NCBI GenBank assembly: GCA_964404595.1
Contig: CAYOKQ010000048.1
Location: forward strand, 1 to 12,634
DNA length: 12,634 nucleotides
DNA from: CAYJXA01 sp964404595
GTDB lineage: Archaea; Nanobdellota; Nanobdellia; Woesearchaeales; GW2011-AR9
Direction: 5' to 3'
The position numbers and the translations under genes are program-made. The stretch's first letter is position 1. Each line of letters starts with the position of its first letter. The notes beneath the pieces were generated by a model. That model searched no databases and was not told where the DNA came from. It worked only from the letters and a program-made list of their open reading frames with translations. Positions 1-6,815 of the stretch are shown one piece after another.

Positions 1-1279
1 CTTCCACCACATCACCATCTTTGAATATCTTGGTAGCTATTTTAGTGCCGATCACGCAGGGCTTTTTCATCTCCCGCGCAACAATGGCGGCGTGGCAGGT
101 GATGCCTCCTTCGTCGGTTACAAAGGCGGCTGCTTTTTGCATAATTGGCACCATATTTGGTGTGGTCATGCTGGTCACAAGCACATCACCAACTTTTATT
201 TTGGAAAAATCAGCCACGCCGTGAATTACTGTAACTTTTCCTATAATCTTGCCGGAGCAGGCCCTAGCCCCTTTTATTTCAGTATCTTGATGAATTTCCT
301 CTTTTAAGTAATTCTTGATTGTCTGTATTTCTTTTCCTTGTACACAGCGAAGCTTACTGTCTTCGGTAAGCATGGCAAAGCTTTTCATGCGCTCTTGAAT
401 AATTTCTTTACTTGGAATCTGGGAAATCAATTCTTCCTTTGTGCAATGCAGCAATTCCCTATAGCTTATCCCTTTGGTCATAGCATATTTTTCTAACATG
501 GGAATTGCTTGAAATAAAGATCGATTAAGAACATCGGTGCGGTGCGTGCGATAAAAAATAATAAACTGCATCCAGGTAATGAAGTGGCTATTCTTTTTCC
601 CCACAATTTTCCGGACATATGCACATCTCTCATTTATTTTCCTTTTTTCTTCGTGGGATATTTCTAGAAAATTTGCCGGGATTTTTTCTTTGCGCGAGCG
701 CGCCTCTTTTTCAGTATAAAGTCTATTGTCTCCGTAACGAGATAATAACCATCTATATTTTTGAACGTGCCGGGCAAGATTGGTGCACCTGGCAAGATCA
801 AATTCTTCTTTTTTGTAAAAATTATCTTGCAGAGGTCGATTTAAATAATCTAAGAGTTCTTCTGTTTCTGATGCAGAAATCTTTTCTTGCAATAGCATGC
901 GCACTTTCTCACCAACTGGTTTTTCGCAAAACCAAATGAAATGCATCGCCGGAATATACGCTTCAAAGGCAGCACAAAATTGTTGAAAATTCCGGTGGGA
1001 TCGTAGTAATACTTTCTCCCGCTCTTGTAATAATTTTTTTCCAGTTTTGAAGTGCGCAGGGTTGCTCCAATGTTGAAAAATAAGTGAAATGCCTTTTTGA
1101 ACATCTTCTTTGCAAAAATACCAATCTCCTTCACAAAATACATTGTTTTTTTCGGCAAAGGGCACTGGCAAAAATGGTTGGTGCTGCTTTTCACTGGCCC
1201 AGCTAGTTAGAATCATAGATGATGGAAACGGTGGATAGGGTCTTTTGACGTATAATTCGTATTCTTCTTTAGCTAGCAT
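1..1279 (-). CDS. PEP-utilising (phosphohistidine swivelling domain) protein, 3' end outside window
   Basis: An uninterrupted frame of 426 codons runs from ATG at 1279 off the left edge. Its C-terminal part (about residues 350-426) is the mobile domain of the PEP synthase/PPDK family: TTPNMVPIM, then GGITCHAAIVARE with the presumed phospho-accepting His396, then KPCVIGT and DGDVVE. In the family this His carries phosphate between an ATP site and a PEP/pyruvate site. The first 330 or so residues are charged, Trp/Phe-containing and probably helical. I do not recognise them, and there is no ATP-grasp nucleotide-binding domain, so this is not a full PEP synthase. Family ends suggest only about 10-20 residues are missing. 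A GAGGT Shine-Dalgarno site (1286-1290) lies 6 nt before ATG, and the release factor gene ends 11 nt upstream, so the two are probably co-transcribed. The catalytic activity is unknown. Confidence 0.85.
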   Translation of the reverse strand, partial: MLAKEEYELYVKRPYPPFPSSMILTSWASEKQHQPFLPVPFAEKNNVFCEGDWYFCKEDVQKGISLIFQHWSNPAHFKTGKKLLQEREKVLLRSHRNFQQFCAAFEAYIPAMHFIWFCEKPVGEKVRMLLQEKISASETEELLDYLNRPLQDNFYKKEEFDLARCTNLARHVQKYRWLLSRYGDNRLYTEKEARSRKEKIPANFLEISHEEKRKINERCAYVRKIVGKKNSHFITWMQFIIFYRTHRTDVLNRSLFQAIPMLEKYAMTKGISYRELLHCTKEELISQIPSKEIIQERMKSFAMLTEDSKLRCVQGKEIQTIKNYLKEEIHQDTEIKGARACSGKIIGKVTVIHGVADFSKIKVGDVLVTSMTTPNMVPIMQKAAAFVTDEGGITCHAAIVAREMKKPCVIGTKIATKIFKDGDVVE

Positions 1280-1290
1280 CTAATTACCTC

Positions 1291-2403
1291 TTACTCAATC
1301 TCATACCTTAAAATAGCCGCAATTCCGCCCAGATTCTGCAGCTGCACCCCTTCCCGGGTCTCAACCGAAATAATCTTCACCTCTGCTCCGCCTTTTTGCG
1401 CCTGCTCTTCCAACTCGAAGATTCTATCCTCTGATAAACTTTCTGACAGCAACAATTCTCCTACCGCATTCATCTCCAATGCTTTCATAACTTCCTTCTC
1501 ACCATATGAAATTTTCTTGGGATTTTCCATAAATTGCTTGAAAAATCGTTCCATAATTTTCTTTTCCCGGGCCACTTCTTCTTCTGCGAGCAGATCACCA
1601 CATTTATCAAGCAATTCCTGCAGCCCAAATTCTTCCGTATAGGACAAATCCTTGGTACCCAATATTTTTTTCTTTAAATCACCGGTTAAATATTCGTGGT
1701 TGAGAAAATCATTGATGGTTGTTCCAGGACCGCCGACAATAATGCCTTTCAGATTATTTCCCAAAGGCAGGAACTGGTCTTTCATATATTCACAAATCTT
1801 TTTGTAATGCTCTTTTAAGGAACCTTCGCGGATGCGACTGAATCTGGCTGCACTTTGTCCGCCGGCACGAAATTTCCCCGGAACTTCCGAATGGGTTTTT
1901 TGCAGCGGCACGATCGTTTTTCCTTTGAGCAGCGCTAAGATGGCATCACGACGATCAAGAACCACCAGGCCATAGACGGTATGTTCCACCATCATCTCTT
2001 CTAAAATATCTGTCACGAAATTTTTATCACAGCGATAGATGCGGGTGTTGAGCGGAAGCGGCGGCTCCATGCTCCATACCCGAAAATCCTGTTTGCCCTC
2101 AGCAGCAGCCACATTACCACAAAAGACTGCCAGTCCATGAGGAGGAGTTTTACCGATAGTACGCAGATGCTGAATCATCTTTTCCAGCGCGCCCTGCACG
2201 TTTTTTCGGGTGCTCGCTGATTTAATATTTGAAGCCGTACCTTGCTCTTCGGCCAAATGTTGGGTAATCTTAAACAACTCGTAGCCAGCTGGCACGTACA
2301 CCGTGACAAATTCAGTATGGGGAGCTTTATAACTTTTTAATTCACGGATTAATTTCTTCAGATGCAGCTTCTGCTGCACGGTCATAGTTTTATCTTTCTC
2401 CAT
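1291..2403 (-). CDS. prf1: Peptide chain release factor aRF1 (eRF1 family)
   Basis: This is the archaeal class-1 release factor, which reads all three stop codons in the ribosomal A site and triggers peptide release. Visible motifs are GTASNIKS at residues 55-62 and the YxCxxxF motif (YRCDKNF, 123-129), both for stop recognition, then GGQSAARF with GGQ at 181-183 for peptidyl-tRNA hydrolysis. The end GGIAAILRYEIE is typical of the family. At 370 residues it is shorter than the usual 400-420. The shortage maps to domain 3, where SESLSED (about 320-326) runs straight into RIFELEE without the Cys-containing mini-domain found in many archaeal homologues. The ATG at 2403 is preferred over Met7 because a TATA box at 2426-2433 is centred about 26 nt upstream, predicting a leaderless message. 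It leads an operon with the PEP-utilising protein. Confidence 0.97.
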   Translation of the reverse strand: MEKDKTMTVQQKLHLKKLIRELKSYKAPHTEFVTVYVPAGYELFKITQHLAEEQGTASNIKSASTRKNVQGALEKMIQHLRTIGKTPPHGLAVFCGNVAAAEGKQDFRVWSMEPPLPLNTRIYRCDKNFVTDILEEMMVEHTVYGLVVLDRRDAILALLKGKTIVPLQKTHSEVPGKFRAGGQSAARFSRIREGSLKEHYKKICEYMKDQFLPLGNNLKGIIVGGPGTTINDFLNHEYLTGDLKKKILGTKDLSYTEEFGLQELLDKCGDLLAEEEVAREKKIMERFFKQFMENPKKISYGEKEVMKALEMNAVGELLLSESLSEDRIFELEEQAQKGGAEVKIISVETREGVQLQNLGGIAAILRYEIE

Positions 2404-2425
2404 ACGCTAGAAAGAAGCCGGTTGA

Positions 2426-2433
2426 TTTATAAA
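2426..2433 (-). promoter_or_regulatory. TATA box of the aRF1 operon
   Basis: TTTATAAA on the minus strand, centred about 26 nt before the aRF1 ATG. This is the archaeal TATA-to-transcription-start distance, so transcription should begin at or next to the start codon. No Shine-Dalgarno site is present. Confidence 0.7.
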
Positions 2434-2472
2434 GATTTGCCGGAATTCATTTGCTATTTTTGAATGATAAAA

Positions 2473-2483
2473 TTTATAAATAT
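2473..2483 (+). promoter_or_regulatory. TATA box of the 2504 gene
   Basis: TTTATAAATAT, centred about 26 nt before ATG 2504 and preceded by an A-rich stretch. It supports ATG 2504 as the start, because a TTG start at 2486 would lie upstream of the predicted transcript. It faces away from the aRF1 TATA box about 48 nt distant. Confidence 0.65.
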
Positions 2484-2503
2484 TTTTGCACAAAAGACTG
2501 GAC

Positions 2504-3367
2504 ATGGAGCTGTCTGATTACTTGGAGATCAATCTAGCGCAAAGAACGGTGGATCCATCTTCCTACCATACACTGCCGCGCCACTGCTTTAGCTACCAAA
2601 GTTTACTGCAGTTGCCTACGCCGTTTACGGAAAGAGATATTCTTCGATGTGTAGGTGCCAAGAAAACGCAGATACAGTTCCATGTAACGCCGGCAGGTCT
2701 GCCTATCTTATTGCCTTTCTATAGTGATGGGTCACTTGCTACCTTTGAATTTGTGGAGATTAATCCCTCAGTTGATATTCGTGAGATTATTTACGATTTT
2801 AGGTCTAAAAAAATTGAACCAACCTCGCTGCTGCAATGGAAATCTGTACCTTCAGGTAAGCCATTGGTTCTCTGGGGTGACTTTGTTATTGGACCGCGTA
2901 AACTAGAAACTATGTACGATGAATCCAGTGGCAAGTGCTATATTGATGTAGAAATGGATAAATATCTCAGCTTTCCTCGAGGGTATTGTGCGCTGTTTCA
3001 AATAGGATATAGTGTGGCCGTCCCTTCTGCGAGAATTTTTGAATGCACCATGCGCTATTTTTTATCAGACGTGGTTATTCCACAGTCCATTTTAGCTACC
3101 CAAGAACCCGATGCAGAGTTTATCATCGAAAGGGTTGGTCTTCGTGATGTACGATTGACTGGGGCAGTGCATCAATTTAATTTGCATCAGGGAAAACGTG
3201 AAAATATCCATCATGTCTATAATGATGGTCTTTATAATGACATCACGTGCCACAATTTGGAGAAAAATATAAATCCACACCAAGGATTACATAATCTGTG
3301 CCGTAACATGATGATGCCCACCAGTGACACTCCTGATCTTTTAGCTACACTCGCCTATCTTTTTTAA
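2504..3367 (+). CDS. Hypothetical protein, 287 residues, family not recognised
   Basis: I do not recognise this protein. The frame is open for 287 codons from ATG 2504. The sequence looks like a soluble, mixed alpha/beta protein. There is no signal peptide or membrane helix, and no P-loop or obvious metal motif. The C-terminal third is rich in His and Asn (HQFNLHQ, ENIHHVY, CHNLEKN, QGLHNL), which could be metal-binding or structural. The start is set by the TATA box at 2473-2483. The frame also extends back to a TTG at 2486, which is unlikely. Its 3' end overlaps the AK6 kinase gene by 23 bp, tail to tail, and its stop codon is embedded in a run of Ts that may end transcription. Neighbours do not suggest a role, since it is divergent from the translation operon and alone on its strand. 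Confidence 0.75.
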   Translation: MELSDYLEINLAQRTVDPSSYHTLPRHCFSYQSLLQLPTPFTERDILRCVGAKKTQIQFHVTPAGLPILLPFYSDGSLATFEFVEINPSVDIREIIYDFRSKKIEPTSLLQWKSVPSGKPLVLWGDFVIGPRKLETMYDESSGKCYIDVEMDKYLSFPRGYCALFQIGYSVAVPSARIFECTMRYFLSDVVIPQSILATQEPDAEFIIERVGLRDVRLTGAVHQFNLHQGKRENIHHVYNDGLYNDITCHNLEKNINPHQGLHNLCRNMMMPTSDTPDLLATLAYLF

Positions 3368-3851
3368 GCAAATAGTGTTTTACTGCATCTTGCGTTTGCT
3401 GTATAGAGATAGTGGCAGTATCGAATACCAAAGGTAGATGGCCTTGTTCCCTTGCTTCCATAAGGCACACCTGAAATAGTTCGGCATCCAGATTCTCGCG
3501 TATCTTATGTTGCAGATATTTACGCCGCTGCAGTCTTTTCTTTAATACTTTAAGATTTGAGCAGGTGAGCACAATACATACATTAACCATTTTTGGCGGA
3601 AGGTAATGGCTTATATGCGAATCCACAACCAATCCTCTTTGTGCGTCTGCATATTTTTTTTTGATCAGGGTAAGGAATTTTCGCCGATCGACGTCGTAGG
3701 ATTGCTTTGCCAGGTTGTAGCCAGAAGAGATGACGCGGTAGTGTTTATGTAAATTTAACCGCTGGTATCCGAGTTTCTTGGCCAATCTTTTTGCGAGGGT
3801 TGACTTACCTGTTCCCGGAGTTCCGGTAATAATAATGAGTTTTGGCTTCAC
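3345..3851 (-). CDS. AK6/Fap7-type adenylate kinase
   Basis: This is a small P-loop NMP kinase of the AK6 (hCINAP/Fap7) group. Members transfer phosphate between ATP and AMP, and in eukaryotes and archaea are linked to late 18S/16S processing of the small ribosomal subunit. It shows Walker A GTPGTGKST (residues 10-18), a DVD motif near 53-55, VVDSHISHYLPP (75-86) matching the family Walker B/His region, and KIRENLDAELFQVCLMEA matching the conserved C-terminal KxxEN..AE block. I place the start at GTG 3851, giving 168 residues. The protein then opens with KPKLIIITG like its relatives, and a TATA box (3872-3879) sits about 25 nt upstream, predicting a leaderless mRNA. An in-frame ATG at 3914 would add 21 unconserved residues and overlap the upstream gene. 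The 3' end overlaps the opposing 2504 gene. Confidence 0.9.
   Translation of the reverse strand: MKPKLIIITGTPGTGKSTLAKRLAKKLGYQRLNLHKHYRVISSGYNLAKQSYDVDRRKFLTLIKKKYADAQRGLVVDSHISHYLPPKMVNVCIVLTCSNLKVLKKRLQRRKYLQHKIRENLDAELFQVCLMEAREQGHLPLVFDTATISIQQTQDAVKHYLLKKDRRV
3360..3365 (+). terminator. Poly-T tract at the end of the 2504 gene
   Basis: Six consecutive Ts run into the TAA stop. Archaeal RNA polymerase often stops at T runs without a hairpin. The site lies inside the convergent AK6 gene, so it would limit antisense transcription. The call rests on base composition alone. Confidence 0.35.
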
Positions 3852-3871
3852 AGCAGAAGAATATAAAGAAG

Positions 3872-3879
3872 ATATAAAT
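3872..3879 (-). promoter_or_regulatory. TATA box of the AK6 kinase gene
   Basis: TTTATATC on the minus strand, centred about 25 nt before GTG 3851. It lies in the 37-nt gap after the 4383 gene. A second similar motif (CTTTATAT, about 3861-3867) is too close to the start for the usual spacing. Confidence 0.55.
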
Positions 3880-3888
3880 AGGTATCTC

Positions 3889-4383
3889 TTAATACAACGG
3901 ATGCACAATCCCATCAGCTTGGATTTCTTGTGCTGTGGCTCGTGTGCCTAAAGCATGAAATACAATTGCAGCAATATCTTTTTCGTGAACTTTGCCATTT
4001 TTGGAAGGGTAATATTTCATGCCATTGACCCAGGTTCCTACTGCCAGCGGTGGTGTCATTGCTTCGAGTCCAGTTCCTTCATTTCGATGAGGGTGGATGG
4101 CAACTGTTTTTACTACTTCTTGCAAATCCGTTAAATTGCCATATTGTTGTTGTACGGTAATTAAAGCATAGGTGTTAGGAACATCTTTGGTGATGGCTCT
4201 ACTCTCAGGATCCCCAAAAGAATGATACGCTTGCACTTGACGAGATTCCACTTTCACAATTTCCCCACTGAGAGTTTCTAATTTAGAAATGTCAACGGAA
4301 GGTTGCCGTTCTTTGGTCTCAGAACAGGTCGTTGGTACAGCAGCTAATCCGAAGGCCAACGCAAATGATCGAAGGTAGTTCAT
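3889..4383 (-). CDS. Small exported protein, 164 residues, family not recognised
   Basis: The N-terminus MNYLRSFALAFGLAAVPTTC is a short signal-type sequence: Arg5, a hydrophobic run at 6-16, then Cys20. Cys20 could be a lipid or cleavage site, but AVPTTC is a poor lipobox. The mature part is polar and strand-rich (LSGEIVKVES, YALITVQ, VVKTVAIHPHR, VGTWVNGMKYYP), suggesting a small beta-barrel. That is inference. I choose ATG 4383 because GAGGAG (4394-4399) lies 10 nt upstream and the signal then begins at residue 1. An ATG at 4401 would add six residues and place the Shine-Dalgarno inside the gene. It follows the 5010 gene by 54 nt and probably shares its transcript. No known family was recognised. 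Confidence 0.7.
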   Translation of the reverse strand: MNYLRSFALAFGLAAVPTTCSETKERQPSVDISKLETLSGEIVKVESRQVQAYHSFGDPESRAITKDVPNTYALITVQQQYGNLTDLQEVVKTVAIHPHRNEGTGLEAMTPPLAVGTWVNGMKYYPSKNGKVHEKDIAAIVFHALGTRATAQEIQADGIVHPLY

Positions 4384-4393
4384 ACGATGGTAA

Positions 4394-4399
4394 CTCCTC
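4394..4399 (-). promoter_or_regulatory. Shine-Dalgarno site deciding the 4383 start
   Basis: GAGGAG ends 10 nt before ATG 4383. An alternative in-frame ATG at 4401 would put this site in codons 1-3, so the downstream ATG is favoured. Confidence 0.5.
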
Positions 4400-4437
4400 A
4401 TAAAATTTTTAATGATTTCTATTCTCTGGAATCTATT

Positions 4438-5010
4438 CTATCTTTCAACTGGAATATCTTGCTCTCCTGCTGACATGGATCCATGCACGGCTTGGAATTC
4501 TCCTGCTTTGACTGCTATGCCATAAGGTAAAAATAATCGAGGATGAATATTTTGTACTTTTCCAACCATGGTTATGGTTGAATTTTCTTGTCGGAGCAGG
4601 GACTTAAGATGAAGATAGTTTGCAAATGCTTGTTGTCGCTGGCTTTCGATAAAACCACTAACATCTTCTTTTACTTTCTTAGTATAACTCACTCCAGAAG
4701 GCAAACGATCATGAGCTGCATATTGAAAAGCCAATACATTTTTGTCTTGTTGTATGACGCCGCCGAGAGTAAATTTTCCTATAGTTGCACCCCAAAATCC
4801 CAGCCCCGGCCTCGGGAGGTCTATTTTCTGATAGGGCGATGTTAATTCCGTATATAGACAGTTCCCTGAGATCAAATAGCTCCTCTCATCATTTTCAGGG
4901 TATATTTTCCAATTTGGGGGAAGTTTTCTACACTTCAATTCTTTTTCCAACAAATCAGCGATAGAAATTTTCTGAATGCCGCGTGCTTCCAATACTGCAT
5001 CATTATCCAT
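4438..5010 (-). CDS. Hypothetical protein, 190 residues, family not recognised
   Basis: I do not recognise this protein. It has no signal peptide or membrane helix at its start (MDNDAVLEARG). It has a mixed composition, a Gly-rich stretch near residues 69-84 (PGLGFWGATIGKFTLGG), a charged helical middle (KVKEDVSGFIESQRQQAF), and a strand-rich C-terminus (STITMVGKVQNI, GIAVKAGEFQAVHG) that loosely resembles the compact beta segment of the downstream exported protein. ATG 5010 is supported by a TATA box centred about 25 nt upstream. It sits 35 nt after the ABC permease gene on the same strand, so read-through from the exporter genes is also possible. With the 4383 gene it forms a small pair of unknown function. 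A role connected to the cell surface is only suggested by the neighbour. Confidence 0.7.
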   Translation of the reverse strand: MDNDAVLEARGIQKISIADLLEKELKCRKLPPNWKIYPENDERSYLISGNCLYTELTSPYQKIDLPRPGLGFWGATIGKFTLGGVIQQDKNVLAFQYAAHDRLPSGVSYTKKVKEDVSGFIESQRQQAFANYLHLKSLLRQENSTITMVGKVQNIHPRLFLPYGIAVKAGEFQAVHGSMSAGEQDIPVER

Positions 5011-5030
5011 CCTGTTTTAAGGCCAGAGTT

Positions 5031-5040
5031 ACTATAAAAA
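5031..5040 (-). promoter_or_regulatory. TATA box of the 5010 gene
   Basis: TTTTTATAGT on the minus strand, centred about 25-26 nt before ATG 5010, in the 35-nt gap after the permease gene. It would give the downstream pair its own leaderless transcript independent of the exporter operon. Confidence 0.55.
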
Positions 5041-5045
5041 CTTTA

Positions 5046-6767
5046 TCAAACTTCATTCTTATTCATCTTATCCTGCTGCAGATGCACTTCATGATGCCGT
5101 TTCAAGAACCTGTGTACCAATTGCTTATGCAAGACCGACTCGATAATCAAAATTATTAAAAACAACACTATGGCATACCCTACCAACATTACTAAATCCA
5201 CTCCTACGTTCGTTATTGAAGAGCCAAAGATAAAAATCTCCCTAATGATTTTTTCTGAAATAACAAAGGGATTGAATGATGCAAGGTTTCGTAGCATAGG
5301 AGAAATGGCTTCAATGGGCAACACCACTCCCGATATGAACAGTAAAATACTTCCCGCCGATATCGATCCGAGCACTCCGGTTTCTTCGGATGAAAAAAGA
5401 TAGCCGATAGCCATGCCCAAGAAAGTAAATACGGACGAAGCCACAAAGAGTACGATGGCAATCGAGGGCATCATAGCCCAATTTTCGGGAAGGAAAATCA
5501 GCGAAATTCCCAGCAAGATAATAATCTGCACCAGTATGAGTGCCAAATTGGTCAGGTAAATAGAAATGATAAAAGTCGTTTTCTTGATCGGCAGGAAATA
5601 ATTCCGTACAAAAGCCGGACTATTTTTCTCCATCATCACTAAAATTGTTCCTAATAATAAAGAAGTAAACATGACTACTAGCACCAGGAGGGTTGGAAAA
5701 GAATAATTTAAGAAAGTACTGTCTTTGGCCACTTTCTCGATCCTGGTGACAATGGGGTTTGCCACCGTGCCAGGTTCAGTGACTCTCTGTGATTCCAGGT
5801 TGCTTTGAAGGGTTCCTAAAGCTGCTTGCACGGAATCTAGTGCCGTGGTAGTTTCCTGTAAGCTGGTGCTGGCGGCTGAAAGTCCGGTGGAACTATCCGT
5901 AATAGCGATGGCAGCACTCGCAAGTTTTGTTTTTGCGCTGGTGATATCATTTTGCAAAGAAGTTATTAATGTTAGGACGCTTGTATTCATGGAAGTATAG
6001 GCCAGATCAAGTTGTGTTTCTGCTTCATCGAGAGCTGCTTCTACTCCTGCTCTATTGGCGGCAGTCATATTGGCTTGACTTAATTCTGTTCGAGCTTGGG
6101 TAATTTTAGTGAGCGCCTGGTCTATTTCAGCCGATGTTGTTGTGATGATGGTGGTATCATAACTTGACTCCGGAATTATGAGATCAACTCCGCCTAAACT
6201 GCTTTGCGCCAACTGCACTGAGGAAGAAGCAGAAGAACTTTTCTCTTTGATACTGCTAAGCTGATTATTATTGTCGGCAAGACTACTTTTAGTTGATTGT
6301 AATGTCGTAATCAATTCACCTGCTAACGACTGAGAAACAGCCTGTGCTTTGAAATCAATGTGGGCACTTAATGTTTCCTGGATCATCCATACCAGATTTA
6401 TTTTACTTGGATCAAGATGAAATACCACTTCTTTAGGAGTATTTCCTTCCACTTGGAAACTTTCGGGCAGCACCATGCACGTATGCACCGCTCCGGTTTT
6501 AATATCATCGATACACTCTTCTATATTACTGTCGTAGGTGATTACCCTAAATTCCTGCTCTTGCAACGCTTTTATAATTGCATCCACATCCGTGCTAACC
6601 GAAGCCGCTACCACCCCTATATTTAATCCATACTGGGGCGAATTGTTATAGGAAAGTCCTAAAATGAGAATTGTGAGCAGGGGTGCAAAGAACACGATTA
6701 ACGATGAAATTTTAGATCGAAATAATAATTTAAGATTCTTTTTTGTTAACAGCCACAATGATTGCAT
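5046..6767 (-). CDS. ABC-2 type exporter permease with large coiled-coil outer domain
   Basis: This is the membrane subunit of an ABC exporter. Residues about 20-38 form one membrane helix (IVFFAPLLTILILGL). About residues 40-350 form a large outer domain. Its first part resembles the ABC-2/YhgE-type beta region. The second part, about 150-335, is a Ser/Thr/Ala/Gln-rich heptad-like stretch (SSIKEKSSSASSSVQLAQ, LQETTTALDSVQAALGTLQ) likely to be a coiled coil. Five more helices follow from about 354 to 545, including SGVVLPIEAI typical of ABC-2 permeases, then a basic cytoplasmic tail. The cargo is unknown; family members export drugs, lipids or polysaccharides, or act on surface proteins. It lies 48 nt after the ATPase gene, with Shine-Dalgarno AGAGGAA 6 nt before ATG, so the two are one operon. 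Confidence 0.9.
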   Translation of the reverse strand: MQSLWLLTKKNLKLLFRSKISSLIVFFAPLLTILILGLSYNNSPQYGLNIGVVAASVSTDVDAIIKALQEQEFRVITYDSNIEECIDDIKTGAVHTCMVLPESFQVEGNTPKEVVFHLDPSKINLVWMIQETLSAHIDFKAQAVSQSLAGELITTLQSTKSSLADNNNQLSSIKEKSSSASSSVQLAQSSLGGVDLIIPESSYDTTIITTTSAEIDQALTKITQARTELSQANMTAANRAGVEAALDEAETQLDLAYTSMNTSVLTLITSLQNDITSAKTKLASAAIAITDSSTGLSAASTSLQETTTALDSVQAALGTLQSNLESQRVTEPGTVANPIVTRIEKVAKDSTFLNYSFPTLLVLVVMFTSLLLGTILVMMEKNSPAFVRNYFLPIKKTTFIISIYLTNLALILVQIIILLGISLIFLPENWAMMPSIAIVLFVASSVFTFLGMAIGYLFSSEETGVLGSISAGSILLFISGVVLPIEAISPMLRNLASFNPFVISEKIIREIFIFGSSITNVGVDLVMLVGYAIVLFLIILIIESVLHKQLVHRFLKRHHEVHLQQDKMNKNEV

Positions 6768-6815
6768 AGTCCATTCCTCTTTTTTATGAATACTTAATTG
6801 GCATTGATTCTCTAT

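Noticed and set aside
21..307. Open frames on the plus strand that look like small proteins
   Set aside because: They lie antisense to the swivelling domain, whose GGITCHAA motif is encoded on the minus strand at the same place.
850..1194. A 114-codon minus-strand frame rich in Lys, Cys and Phe
   Set aside because: It is an alternative frame inside the N-terminal part of the PEP-utilising gene, which has a continuous frame, a Shine-Dalgarno site and a start at 1279.
2447..2464. ATTCA...TGAAT inverted repeat between the aRF1 and 2504 promoters
   Set aside because: Five-base A/T-rich arms are expected by chance in such a region and no regulator is nearby.
2486..2503. TTG start for the 2504 gene
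   Set aside because: It would lie between the TATA box and the predicted transcription start; ATG 2504 fits the 26-nt spacing seen elsewhere.
3307..3336. ATGATGA followed by CTGA, resembling C and D boxes of a guide RNA
   Set aside because: The spacing is too short, no internal D'/C' boxes are seen, and it lies in a coding region where the ATGATGATG comes from consecutive Met codons.
3852..3914. Longer AK6 kinase starting at ATG 3914
   Set aside because: The extra 21 residues do not resemble the family and overlap the upstream gene. GTG 3851 starts right before the Walker A strand and has a well-placed TATA box.
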